Shown: positions 49,980 through 61,985 of the stretch, piece after piece
How the letters are laid out: each line of letters begins with the position of its first letter
How positions within the stretch are numbered: the stretch's first letter is position 1
Origin: Parietaria judaica
Lineage: Eukaryota; Streptophyta; Magnoliopsida; Rosales; Urticaceae
Length of the DNA stretch: 64,000 nt
Direction of reading: 5' to 3'
Assembly: GCA_954871525.1 (NCBI GenBank)
Contig: OX940867.1
Location: 17,461,343 to 17,525,342, forward strand
Position numbers and translations under genes: made by a program
The notes under the pieces: generated by a model
The model's input: the letters and a program-made list of their open reading frames with translations, nothing else
What the model was told of the DNA's origin: nothing
Databases searched by the model: none

Positions 49980-51470
49980 ACCTGAAGCTATTTATGTTCG
50001 TATATAAAATAAAAATGGCTATTTACAGTGGAAGTATTCATGTATTACAAAAACATATATACATACATATTTCTTTTTTTACTGATAAAATGTTTAATAA
50101 ATAAAAAAATGGAAAAATATATTTAACTTTTTCATTAATCCTCTACTGTGATTTTCCACGTTGCGACGTATGATTAGTTCATGTTTTCGCTCCTTTCGAC
50201 CACGTAGCGATATGGTTGACTTTTTATAATTTATATGATTGACTTATTATAATTTATAAGTGCTTTAGTTTGATTGTGGATCCTATTTTAGCTACTATGC
50301 ACGAAATTAGTATATGTTGTCAACTCTATGAAGTTCTCTAAATTCATACACGGGCAAAGAAGGCGAAAACGTGAATAAATGATATGTCGTCTATTGTAAT
50401 TCATATAAGTCATACATTTTATAGCATAGCATGCGGGCATATTTTCCACAAAATATTTCAAAAGAAAACACACCGTTTTAATGATAACTCGGTGTTTTAT
50501 GCTAATTCATTTGTCGGGGTAAGAACTCAAAACAAACACGATAATACACTTGATTACTTGATGACGTGTAAAATAGGATTTGATCATTAGCCCAATGGAC
50601 AATTTTAGCCTTACCTGAGGCCCATATCGTTAAAGGCCCTTAAAAAATTTGTATAAGCAATTGCGAGTTTGCTCGGTGTTGGTGATTGAATTGAAGAACC
50701 AAGGGAGAATAATAGGCTTTTTTAATATTTGTGGCAAAAGTATCCAAATATAGGTCTAATGAGGCGGTATGTATTTTTTTTTTTTTTTTGAGAAGTATAC
50801 AAAGATAGAAAAACCGTGGGACGATTATTTTGTATCCTCACCTTGTTATTTTCGTTAACACCTGTAAACTTGAACAAGGGATATTTGCAACAAAAGTATA
50901 CAATGTTAGGTCAACTCGTACGGCATGTGGAGATTTTTTTATTTTTTATTTTTGCATGGAAGAAGTATAAAAAAATTACGAAAGTCGTGGAATGGTTATT
51001 TTTTATCCACGCCTTGTTAACGTAGTTAAGTAGGGCTATAATAAAACACGAAAAGCGGGTTTGAAACCGCAACTTGACACCTAAGTTATGTAAAATAAAT
51101 AATAGATTTTTTTTTTTACCGGCACGTAATCTAACTTATTACTTTGTTATCACTCCCTATCCTTTACTCGTTAAGTAGTGCCATTTAACGCCAATACAAA
51201 GTGATGACGAAGTAATAAGTTAGGAGCATATTATATGAAGCTCGTTGGTGTTGACCTGCTCGTCCCACTTAAACATCTCCACGGTACGGCATAATAATAA
51301 CGAACAAATAACTTAAGAATATTTGCTGCAAAAAAAAAAAGAGTGAAGAATATAAGAGCACCAACGGTAATAACTTACTCATACGAGGCCAATATAATCA
51401 TTACCACTCTTAGATTTTTTTTATTTTTATTTTTTTAACCATAGTGTATAATATGTCAATGCTTTTGATA
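49980..51470. other. Intergenic stretch with a diverged direct repeat
   Basis: No gene. Two diverged copies of about 155 bases (near 50725-50870 and 50885-51030) share ATTTG..GGCAAAAGTAT, a T-rich run, GAAGTATA..AA, (A/G)TGG(G/A)A(C/T)G and ATCC(T/A)C(A/G)CCTTGTTA. A MITE-like remnant (TAAGAGCACC...ACTCTTA) lies near 51354-51412. Confidence 0.5.
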
Positions 51471-51471
51471 A

Positions 51472-51621
51472 TCTATATATATATAAAAGTAAAATCTCTT
51501 CTGTTTGACGTGGCAATACAAAAAAGCTAGGATTCAAGAATGCTAATCTATATATATATAAAAGTAAAATCTCTTCTGTTTGACGTGGCAATACAAAAAA
51601 GCTAGGATTCAAGAATGCTAA
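51472..51621 (+). repeat. 75-bp tandem duplication of the Helitron 5' end
   Basis: Two practically identical units start at 51472 and 51547, each opening TCTATATATATATAAAAG and including CTGTTTGACGTGGCAATAC. Either unit could be the true terminus. Confidence 0.95.
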
Positions 51622-52283
51622 TTTTATAGAATTTTACATTTTTTTCAAACAAAAAATAACATGTATTAAATTCTTTATTTAAGCCATTAGTTAATTTTGT
51701 GTAATAAGTAATTTCATATGTATCTGCATTAAAAAAGAAACCCACCACATTTTTATTTCACCATTATTGTTACCTTATTTATTATCACATGTCATGCCCT
51801 TTTAGCTTCTCTGTCCTCTTAACCCTTTTAGCTTTTATGTCCTCTCTCGGTTTCTCTTTCACGCAAGTTTCTCTCGCGTTGTCTATTCAATTTTTTCCGG
51901 TCGTCACCTTTTATCTCCGACGCTATGATTCCGTCGATGCGATCAGCCGAGCCAACACAAAGGCCTCCGCGCAGAGAGCCCTCTCTCACGCGAACATTTC
52001 TTTCCAACCCGGCCTCCATTCTCTCTGGCCAATCCGAAGACCCATCGCACTTCGGTGGTCGCGACTTCCGGTTGATGGGTACTCCTACCGTACTTCTCTC
52101 TCTATATTTTTTCATTTAGATTAATCTGTTTTTGGTTTTATATATTTCGGTTGGAGTTCAGACCCGTGAGAGTCTTACCCAATGGACCGGGCGTTTTCTT
52201 ATTTCCCGGACTTTCTTTCAATCCTTAACGGTGCTTCTGCATTGCTCTATTGTCATTTTTGTGTGTGTGTGTGTGTAATTTTC

Positions 52284-53800
52284 AGGGGGATTTCTTCAAT
52301 AAAGTGTGAGTTCGTCGCTTTCCCGGTAAGTTTCTCATTTTCCGTTTTTTTATCGCGGATTGTAAGTTTCATAATTGTTATCCTTATAAAGAAATTATTT
52401 TTGAGCATTGGCAAGCTTCTATTTTAGTCGTGAGATACCATTTTCATGGATTTATGCAATCTTTAAGCCTTTTTTCTTTCCCTTGATGTTTTTGTTATTC
52501 CTATTAATTTTTACCAGCACGTTTAATTTTTTTTATGATTAGTTTTCACTTTGTTGATTATTCAGGGGCCTTTCTTCAACCAAGAGTGGGTTTGTCAATC
52601 TCCCATGAGCTTCTTATTTCCCGGACATCCGTTTAATATTTCCCGATGATTTAGCATTGTTTTTTTTCTTTTTCGTTTGTTCGGTTTTCTATATTTTCTG
52701 CCCCATGTTATTCCTTTTTTTTTCAAAACAATCATGCAGTTTGATTATATTTATGGGCATTGTTTTTCCGGGATTTTTTCAATCAAAAGTAAGTTCATCT
52801 ATTTTTTTTGGTGAGTTTCTTATTTCCTGTTTTTTTCACGTGGATTGTAAGTTTACATTGTTGTTTCTTATGCACTATGCTTTGAGTTTATATTTTCATT
52901 GATTTATTCAATTGGTTAGCTTTTGGTTTCATTACAAATGAAAAATTTAATTTAGTTAGTCTTTTTGCTTTCCCGTGATGCCTTTGTTATTTTCCAGCTT
53001 TTTCACGCTCCAATTCCTACGATGGCTCTTCCACCTGCATCCACTCCGCACTCAAACACGATGGGAAGAGGCTCGGAGGAATCATTTTGCGCTCCTGGAA
53101 ATCTCCTTATGCGGTATATCTCTATGCTCAAGAAGAAGCATTTTAGACTGTTCTAATTTGAAATCAATTTGTTAAACCTTTGTTTTTTTCTCTATGTTTC
53201 TTAATTTGTTTCCACTCCGATTTTAAAGAGTTGGCTTTCGGCGAATGTGTTTGTTTCTCTTGATTTTTCAGAGATTACCTCTATTCCTTACTGTTATACT
53301 ACTGTCAATTCTCCGGTGAGATTCTTATTTTCCTCTTTTCTTTTTCCATATGCGTTAGAAATTGTTAAATAGCTTAATTTCGGCCATTTTTTGGTGTTTT
53401 TTTCCGCTAAGATGTTAAGGAGTTGGTTTTTGGCATTGTTGTTGTTTCTCTTGAATTTACAGGGATTTTGTCTATCTGTTAGCCGTTCATCAATTTTCCG
53501 CATAGATTCGTATTTCCCGGTTTCCTTTTTGAACTTGAGTAAGCAATTGTTTAACTTCTCAATTTCGGTCACTGTTGTCTGTTTTTGTTGGTTTTCAAAG
53601 AAATGTCTATATGGTTCGAAAAGAAAAATAAATATATCTTCAGCTTTTCGCTTCTCCGGTACTGTGTTCTTTCATTGTAGTTTGTTTCCGGCAAGATGTT
53701 AACGAATTTGTTAGGCATTGTTTCGGTTTTTATTAAAAAAAGGGGATTTCCTCAATTTGTACGAGTAGTGTCACTTCTCAGGTGAAATTGTTAAAACTTG
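52284..53800 (+). repeat. Degenerate array of exon-like cassettes in Helitron 1
   Basis: At least six related blocks begin near 52286, 52566, 52766, 53272, 53458 and 53740. Each has an acceptor-like (T)nCAG or similar, about 40-50 bases like GGGATTT(C/T)TTCAAT...TTCTCCG, then donor-like GTAAGT or GTGAG(T/A) and TTCTTATTTTCC. The clearest are 52286-52325 and 53272-53315. No long frame runs through them. Confidence 0.55.
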
Positions 53801-54979
53801 AATTTGGGCACAGATACTGCTTTATGTTTTCAATCATTGTTTGACATTTTTGCTTGTACATTAAAAGATTTTTAGCCATGCAATTTCTTCTTCTGTTGTT
53901 TACCATCCAAAAAAATAATATATCCCTATGTAGTTTATGATAGTAAGATTAACGGTTTGTTGTTTTCAGTAAGGGTCATTGGGGAAGTTGGGTGTATACG
54001 AGTTGTTCGAAAACTCTTTTGGTTATAAAAGCCAATGTAAGATACTGTATTGCTTTAATCAACAAAGGTTCTTCAAATTGTGATTAGGATGGAGATTGAG
54101 CGTACAATGGTATAAGGATTTTCAAAGAGCAGTGCAATATTCGTTTTTATTTTTTCACTTTGCTTTCATTTTCTTAAAAAAAACGTCTTTACTCTATATA
54201 GCATTTAACTGTTTTGATATTTGACTTTCTCATTTTTTATGGATTTATGTTCAAAGACTTTTGAACTTTCCCCTTCTTAAATGACATTAAATGACACCGG
54301 CGTTAAATAATAAAAATGACTAACATATAAAATATTGAAGGAGAAAACAAATTGCCATGTACGTGTCTAACCGTGTTATTAATAAGAACACTCTAAGAAA
54401 ATTATTGGCTTTGCTAACATTGGCCATTCTTTTTCCCCTTCAGTTTTGTATATGTTAAACATTCTTATTATTTAATGCTTCGTCTTTTAATCACAAAAAT
54501 GATCCTTTCAATATATTATTTTTCAAGCGTTTCTTTATATAAAATATATACATGCAATTATTGATTTTGATACTCAAAACTGTAACCCTATATATTCTCC
54601 ATAAATGGTGTGGTGATTGAATTTATATAACATGTTTTTAATTTTTTTTTTCTTATATAAGTGGCGTCTTTTGAACGAAGTGACACCTCTAAGTTTCATT
54701 TTGTGAGTTTATTGTTAGAATTTTTGTTTGTCATTTCTTTGAAAATTTGTATATGTTCAAGCTATTACTTCTGTATTCAAATAAGTTTAAAGCAAGGATT
54801 TCTTTTTTGAAATTGATTTACATTTAATAAAAATCATAATGAGATACAATTGAGTGTGTAATATAAGATCAATGATAAGACATTTCTTTACTTGCATCAA
54901 ATTAATCAATTTGTTCTTCCTCTCCAATTTTACAAATAATACAACGCCACCGCGCGAAGCGCGGTGCCTGTCCACTAGT

Positions 54980-55780
54980 AAGAGTTAAAGGGAAAATATA
55001 TAAATTCATACGCTATTTTCGTTGCTTTTGAGTTTATTAGATAAAATAACTCGAGGTTATTAGAGTCGTAATAACTACAAATGTATTTTGCAATTTGATT
55101 TTCTTACTTTGTGCATCATTTTGTGATTTTTTCAAGCTCAATATCTTGTTAGATCATTATATTAGCCATACTGAGAACACTCAGATCAGTTATTCGAAAA
55201 AGAGAGATTTTTCAATTTTTACTAAACTCAATTTCTTTTTTCTAAGAGAGATGAAGAGCAAGAGCTTCACATGCCTAGTCAGTGTAATATATAGGATAGT
55301 CGGTGGTCCTCGCATTTGGGGTATGCCCGTGGCGCTAGGAATGGGAGACCACTCGGGGTGGTCTTACAAAAATTCTTCAAGTCTAGCTATAGTGGGAACT
55401 CCGGAATCTAGAGTCACTTGACATTCCAATTCAATTTAAAAAATACACTTTTTTTTATAGCGAAAGATCTCAACTGAATCGTCAAAGACACGATAAGATC
55501 ATTTCTCGATATCACGTAAACATAAATCGAAGAATGTACCTATGTCAAAATATATATCAAGTGGCTGCTATATCATATATTGACCAATTTAAGAGTTACC
55601 AAAAATATTTATATGAGATGAAAACAAAATGTGTTTCTCTTTGTCAAAATCACAAAAAACCCATTTTGTGAATTTTATAACATAGATAAATACACAAAAT
55701 TAAAACTTCATAAGAATTTTTTAAAAGCATACGTGATGCATTCATCAATATTAAAAAGTTGAGCGATATTAGCTATAAAT
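54980..55780. other. Spacer between the two Helitrons
   Basis: AT-rich. A GC-richer block near 55300-55370 (GGTGGTCCTCGCATTTGGGG) stands out but has no clear partner. No gene. Confidence 0.5.
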
Positions 55781-56180
55781 CATCAATATATATATATATA
55801 AAAGGACAATTTTCCGTTGATGACGTGGCAAGATTTAGAAGTAAGGATACATAGGTTCCTATTTTTTCAGATTTTAAGATTATTTTAATTGAAATATCAC
55901 TTTTAACCTCTCCCTTAGCCATAACCCCTTCCTTCCTTAGCCATGAATTTACACATTAACTCTTTTTAATTGCACATAAATGTTTTATGACCTTTCATTT
56001 GTTGAAACTGTTACATTCCTATTTACCCATTCTCACGTTAATACAGAATAAAAAATAAAAAAACTATCCTTGCTCGATCTCTTTCGTTTCACTTCTATCC
56101 GTCGACTCCCTTCGCGCAATCTTCTCGGCTAACTTCGGTGACGCATAAAAATCAGCGGCCAATACCACAGCAACAGTAGT

Positions 56181-56429
56181 GTGAGCTGCATCGCGGGAAG
56201 CTCTCCCAGCCGAATCTGTTTCTTCACTATGGATTTCCATAATCTACGTCGCTTCTCCGGTAAGATGCTTTATCACTTACCCAAGTATAAGCTCAACCAA
56301 ATGATGATAAATATGCTACCTTGGTATAATTTTCTTTTGGTTGGTGAGCCAGAGATTGGGAAATCTACATTTTGCGACGAAGTAATCCGATTCTCTACCC
56401 ATTGGGTTCGCATTTCCCATGTTTTTTAG
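56181..56429 (+). pseudogene. Captured fragment with a Walker-A-like motif
   Basis: The frame contains YNFLLVGEPEIGKSTFCDEV. GEPEIGKS fits the P-loop consensus GxxxxGK(S/T) and follows a hydrophobic strand (FLLV), as in nucleotide-binding folds. The frame stops at 56429. The rest of an NTPase domain is not seen. It may be a host gene exon captured by the Helitron; the family is unknown, and chance is possible at this length. Confidence 0.4.
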
Positions 56430-56639
56430 TCACATAATTTGCTTTTACGGGTTTTTATTAGCACAATTTTTTTATGCACATAAATTTAATCCGGGGCATT
56501 TTTACGAGTTTAGTGTACTATGCGGTTCTTTTGTGTTTCCTATTTTGTCTTGCTTGTGGCTTTAATTTTTGTTAAAATTTAGTACGTCGTTGATTGATGC
56601 ATTTTCTTGGATTAACCATCACTAAAGAGTTGATTTTTC

Positions 56640-56879
56640 TTTTGTTTATTTCTTTTAGGAATTCATCAATCTGTTACCCGTTCGTCGCTTCTCCGTCGAG
56701 GTTCTTAATTTTGAGATTTTGGTTAGAAATTGTTAGAGTTAAATTTTGTATGAATTCACTGCTTCATTTCTTATTTTTTGTTTTCATTTTTGTTAGGTAT
56801 TCTTAAACTATTCAATTTGGGTCATTGTGTCTGCGACTTGATTTCTCAGGGATATATTTATATAGTTCGGAGAGAAGAT

Positions 56880-56916
<37 letters not shown>

Positions 56917-57130
56917 ACGGTGTTCTAGCCTAACCGGTAAGGGTTTTTTTTTTAACTGTAATTTGGTCCGCTTAAATGTTAAAAAGAGTTAATATTTTAC
57001 CATTGTTTATGCATTTTTTTTTCAAAGATTTCTTCAATGTGTTAGCCTTGCCTAAACTTCTCTGATGATATATGTTTCTCGGATTTTTGTTTCCATCTGC
57101 CTTAGAATTTGTTAAAAAGTTGAATTTGAG
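56640..57130 (+). repeat. Exon-like cassettes in Helitron 2
   Basis: Blocks near 56659, 56850 and 57027 resemble those of Helitron 1: TTTAGGAATTCATCAATCTG through TCGTCGCTTCTCCG, TTTCTCAGGGATATATTTAT, and AGATTTCTTCAATGTGTTAG through TTCTCTGATGA. Similar trailing words (GAAATTGTTA, TTGAATTTGAGTCATTG) follow, as in Helitron 1 near 53570 and 53795. Confidence 0.5.
56883..56914. repeat. AT microsatellite
   Basis: About sixteen AT units inside Helitron 2. Confidence 0.9.
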
Positions 57131-57624
57131 TCATTGTTTTGAATATTATAGGTACAATTTTAGGTGATAAGTATTTTCTAAAACTGTTTTCAATGGATAT
57201 AGTTATACATATGTTCTTTTTCTTTTCAATTTTGTCTTGATCTCTCAGATTATTTAATGTATTATTTATCTCTGAATATATCTTTATTTAATTTTTTCAA
57301 TTTGATTTTCCGTTTGTTTATTTTGTATTTAATAGAAGTATTATAAGGGAGTTTGTTTATTACGACGCTTACTTTTTCCTTTACCGGGCTTCTTTTTTCT
57401 CACTCACTTTCTCGCTAAATTCCTAATACTTCATTTTAATAATAAGTTTTTATCGTCGTTTACGATATAGATATCTGTTCATAAAACTGTGTTTTATGTC
57501 TATACGCAAATACTAATAATTCCTTATATAAAAAAATAAAATCCAATTGAATACAATTGAATGAAAAGCGGGCATAAAATCTAAATAGGAAAGGAATTTA
57601 AAAGAGTAAAATATAACTTCAAGT

Positions 57625-57705
57625 TACAGGTTAGTCTTTGCAAACACTCTATAAAAGAGTTTTTATAGGTTAGTCTTTGCAAACACCATATAAAAGAGTA
57701 TAAAA
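57625..57705 (+). repeat. Short tandem duplication
   Basis: GGTTAGTCTTTGCAAACAC followed by TATAAAAGAGT occurs twice about 38 bases apart. Confidence 0.85.
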
Positions 57706-59160
57706 TTTAATTACAAAAAAAATATATTATTTATAGTTAAAATAATTAACTATTTTAAGATAAATGTATTATTTGCAAAAAAAAAAATACATAATTAATT
57801 AATTGCACTCATTCAATTCTATTTTCACACCTATACATTATTATAGGTTGATATATAAAAGGTTGATATATAAATTATATATATATATATATATATTATG
57901 GAAAAGAACCACAACGTTTGTAATAAGCCATGCAAGTAAAGTTAAAAAGTAAAGTTAAAGAGTTTCATTTGTTTAGTCTATTTATGAATATCATTTTTCT
58001 AATATGTATTCTAATATGTATTTAAATTTCTATATAGGTTTCAGAATGCTAAATACTTTCATTTTAAATGCTTATCCATCTTCCCACTTTTTCTATATAA
58101 AAAAAAATGTACGTTTTATTTTTGTAAGAATTCAATGTTGGAGCTCAAATGTTGTATGCTTCTGGAAACAACAATTTGTGAAAACATATTCTCAAGTTAT
58201 TAAGAAACTCTGTTTTAAATGTCATGACTCTGTTAAACGTCATATTAGTTTTTTGTTAATTTTTTTTTTCTTACTACATTTTTCCTCGGCATCGGTTCTC
58301 ATTCCCGCCCCGTCTTTGTTAACTCTCCGGCGCGAGAACTGTCCAATCTCCTTCGCCTCTCAGTCTTCAGCGGGTTTCTTTTCTCGATAAATCTTTCAGT
58401 GAGTAATTGTGTTAGTCGTGTTTGGATTGTATTTTTACTTATTGTGTTTTACACTTTGCAGTTGGTTCTCATTCTGTCTCCTCTCCATTCTCTATTTGGC
58501 TAGGTTCATATTCTTTATTTGTGAATAAATGTGTTAATCGGGTTTGAATTATGGTTTATTCACGGTTTCTTTCGCTCGCAGTTGTTTTGCATTTCCGTGG
58601 CCCCTCTATTCTCTCTCCATCGAAGTTTTTGTATTCGATATTTTCCTGTGAGTAATTGTGTTGGTTAGTTGAGTTTGAACCGTGGGTTACTCGCGATGTT
58701 TCTCGCTCTCTCATTTACTTCACGCCTCCATGCTTTCTCCGTCGAGTTGTTTTGATTCTCATTATTTTTTTGGTATGTAATTGACAATTGTAACATATAA
58801 ATATCCTTTTTTTTGTAACAGTTAGTAAGTTAACTTTATTAAAGATAAACCTTCTTAATAGTAATTACACGATAAAAAAATCTTTAATAGCTAGTGAGCT
58901 AACTTTATTATTGCGTGATAATAACATGTTAAAAATTGAAGAATATTTTATATATTGTATCATTTTAATAGTTAACTCTATATTTGATAATCACTGTGAT
59001 AATAAAGGTAATGAAGAATTTTATTTTTTATTTACCTAATGATTGTACGACGTGTATATTTATATTAAAGATATAAATGATGACTTTTTTGCATTTTTAA
59101 ATTATTAAAGATATAAATGATTACTTTCTTGCATTTTTAAATTATTTTTCACGTACTTTT

Positions 59161-59858
59161 TGTTGATGTGAATAATCACGACCAACTGTCACAAAGTGAT
59201 AGCACTCTGTTTACGATGGATAGGACGGTGGATCTTAATTATCCGAGATAAAACACACTTCGGTGATGAAAATTACGAGATGACAATTTGGTAAAGAGTT
59301 GATCGATAATAAGGAATTTATATGTTTGATTGATAACAAAGTGAATACAAAGTGTAGATGATGATTATAACAAAGTGACAATTTGCTAATGTAAAGTGTA
59401 GAACGAGATGAATGTCCCTAGAGTTACTTCGTAGGCTTTATTTATAGCCCGAATTACAACGTCTATTTCCTATAATTTTGCAACGGCTAGTAGACTAGGC
59501 TGATTCTCTCCTCTTTCCGTTTTGACCACCACGTGTAAAACTTTGACGACGTGATGCCTGGTCTATTTCCACGTGGAGGTTCCTTGGACTGGTCAATAAA
59601 GTGGAGCATGCCTATTACCCTGAGTTGCTTGGTCTTCGTGAAGGGTACTTGGACCTCGTGGGCTTGGTCTTCGAGAAGACTTGGCTTCGAAGTGGATTCG
59701 TGATGGACCGAACGTGCTGGGTTGTTTATTGGGCTTGCTGGTCGATTGTGAGGCCTAATTTTCTTTAGATCCTACGTTGTTTTACGTTGTTTACGTCGTT
59801 GGGTGTAGTTTCGTCTTTTGATGTCGTTTTTCGGAGAGGGTGAAATCCTGCATCATCA
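59161..59858 (-). repeat. Solo LTR nested in Helitron 2
   Basis: 698 bp, plus-strand ends TGTTGATGTGAA and CCTGCATCATCA, with CTTTT on both sides (59156-59160 and 59859-59863), a perfect 5-bp duplication. A TATA box GGCTATAAATAAAG on the minus strand near 59440 gives the orientation. Ends resemble the LTR at 61986-63112. Confidence 0.88.
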
Positions 59859-60382
59859 CTTTTTGCATACTATTTTTTTTATATCAATAGGATTATATGG
59901 TTTTTCCTTCATAAAATCAGGTTTTAACAATGAACAAATTTTAAGATATTTATTTATTTAAATATTTGTGGATTGATCTTTTGATTTTTCCCTTCTTAAA
60001 ATCTAAATAATTTCTTTGTATGTCATGACGTTTTAGTTTCCTTATCTTAAAGTATAGCTTTATTTCTTTCATATTAACTATTAATTCATTATAGTGTCTT
60101 CTCATTTTCCTTTTTCATCGTACATAAAGGAACGATAATATTATTCATTCGTCGTTCTCGGTGTCGTATTTTATTTCTTTTTATAAAGGAACGATGATAT
60201 TATGCAGACTCCTCAATCTCTTACATTATCGTTTATTTCATGTTTGTTCACCTCACAAATAATTATAAAATTCTTAAATTAATCGTCAATATCATTAACC
60301 AAAAATTAACGATTATTGAATTTAAAATATTCAAGTACAATACACGATAAAATTGATCGTCACCGCGGTGCCGTCTACTAGT

Positions 60383-61980
60383 TATAACTTATAACAGTTA
60401 TAAATTAAATTCATTATTTCTTATTCCAGTTTCCACCGACCCTAGGTAATAGTTATTTTCGTCTTTATCAAAATTAAATTAAATTAAATGTTCAGTATTT
60501 TTTTTTTTTATTATTTATCAAAAGTTGTTCTAGAAGGTTTGGACTTTGGAGACTCATTTCCAACATTATAGTGAAAGACAAGGTGCTCTTTTCCCAACCA
60601 TGTGCTTAGTAATGTCTTCTTCATGACATGAGAGCTTATAAATAATATTATTTTTTTATATGAATATTCTAATTTCCCACTATATAATTCCTTTTGGAAT
60701 ATAACTTATGATTATTCATTTAAATATTATTTTGCTGAGACAGAAAGTTGTCCCAAACATTCTAGAAGCTCCTAAAAAGCAAGCGAAAAACGAAAGAAAA
60801 AGTCATTTAACGGTGTGGAAAAAAAGGAAACTTATGATCTCTTTTAATACTAGAATAAAAAATCTGTTTTATATCATCATTAACACTTCATTACTAAACA
60901 AAAGGTTGACATTTGAGTTCAAATTCATAGACTTACTTGTTGTCACGTATAATCTTTTTCAATCTCTTTCTCTATGTATGGATGGGTGATTATATAGGAA
61001 CATGGACAAAGCTCTAGACAAACAAATCCCCGGATTTATGTGCACGTTTTTTTATTAAATTTTGTTGATGCCAAAAATACATCTATAGACGGCTCGAATC
61101 ATTAAAGATTATCAGCTATTTTATAAAATTTATGAAGTATTCATTTTTTTTACGTGCATAACTGGTTTACCAACGATAAACGCTCGATAATCTATAATAT
61201 GACACGATTACTATAATTTTTTTTTACCGTTAATCAATTTTTAACTCAATTTTTCCTACCTTGAGTAGGAATATTGTACCTATCCTCAAAATTGGGAAGG
61301 GTTAGACATCAATGATCCTAATATTTGAGAATTAAAGCTGTAATATGTTAATTTTTGTAACCATTTTCTCAGCTGTACACTATATGGTCCATCATCATAA
61401 ATATCAATTATTTTATTTTTCTTATTTTATTTTTATATGTTTTTGGGCCATAGACCATAGAGTTCTTTAAATGCCGATTTTTATAAACAAAACTAATATA
61501 TAAATTTTGTGATTGATTGATGTCTTTATATCTGAACCAACAAAAGAAACTTTCCTTATATTAATTGAGCTGGCTCAACCCCCTTATCCACCCATAAAAA
61601 TAATGGAAGGAATATTATATATTTATTATACACACCATCTAATTAGTCATTTATTCTTATCTATTAAGGTTTTGACTTAAGTCACATTATTTATATATAA
61701 ATTATCAACTAGAAGAGATGCAAATATATTTGTAAATGAATAATTAATTATTATTATTATTATTATTATTATAATTATATATGCTATAGGAATAGAATCC
61801 TTAACCGTTTGTCCCATTCCCATACATACATATTATTAATTACATATAGTCTCTGCACACAATTAATTTATATAAAATTATGTCTATATATAAGGATTAA
61901 TAAATAATGTGCTATTAAGTTAACATCTAATTTGAATAATTTAATCTCACATGATCATGAGCAAGATATACAGATAGATG
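60383..61980. other. Intergenic stretch with a TTA microsatellite
   Basis: AT-rich; a (TTA)n run covers about 61748-61770. No gene supported. Confidence 0.55.
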
Positions 61981-61985
61981 ACAAT

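Larger units (their letters stand above)
51472..54978 (+). mobile_element. Non-autonomous Helitron 1
   Basis: The 3' end has the Helitron signature: hairpin CACCGCGC-GAA-GCGCGGTG (54948-54966) nine bases before CTAG, with host T next. The 5' end starts TCTATATATATATAAAAG after a host A, so insertion is between A and T. No Rep/helicase frame is seen. The first 75 bases are repeated in tandem. The interior is T-rich, with degenerate exon-like cassettes and a 111-codon frame (51789-52124) I cannot identify. Ends match Helitron 2. Confidence 0.85.
55783..60381 (+). mobile_element. Non-autonomous Helitron 2 with a nested LTR
   Basis: The 3' end carries the palindrome CACCGCGGTG (60361-60370), then CCGTCTA, CTAG and host T, nearly the same tail as Helitron 1 (CCTGTCCA, CTAG). 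The 5' end TCAATATATATATATATAAA after host A is followed by GATGACGTGGCAA, like Helitron 1. It contains a P-loop-like coding fragment, cassettes like those of Helitron 1, and a solo LTR. No Rep/helicase frame. Confidence 0.82.

Noticed and set aside
55095..55421. 108-codon frame between the Helitrons
   Set aside because: No domain, AT-rich start, and no splice or promoter context.
58004..58390. 128-codon frame inside Helitron 2
   Set aside because: No recognisable domain; T-rich sequence gives long Phe/Leu-rich frames by chance.
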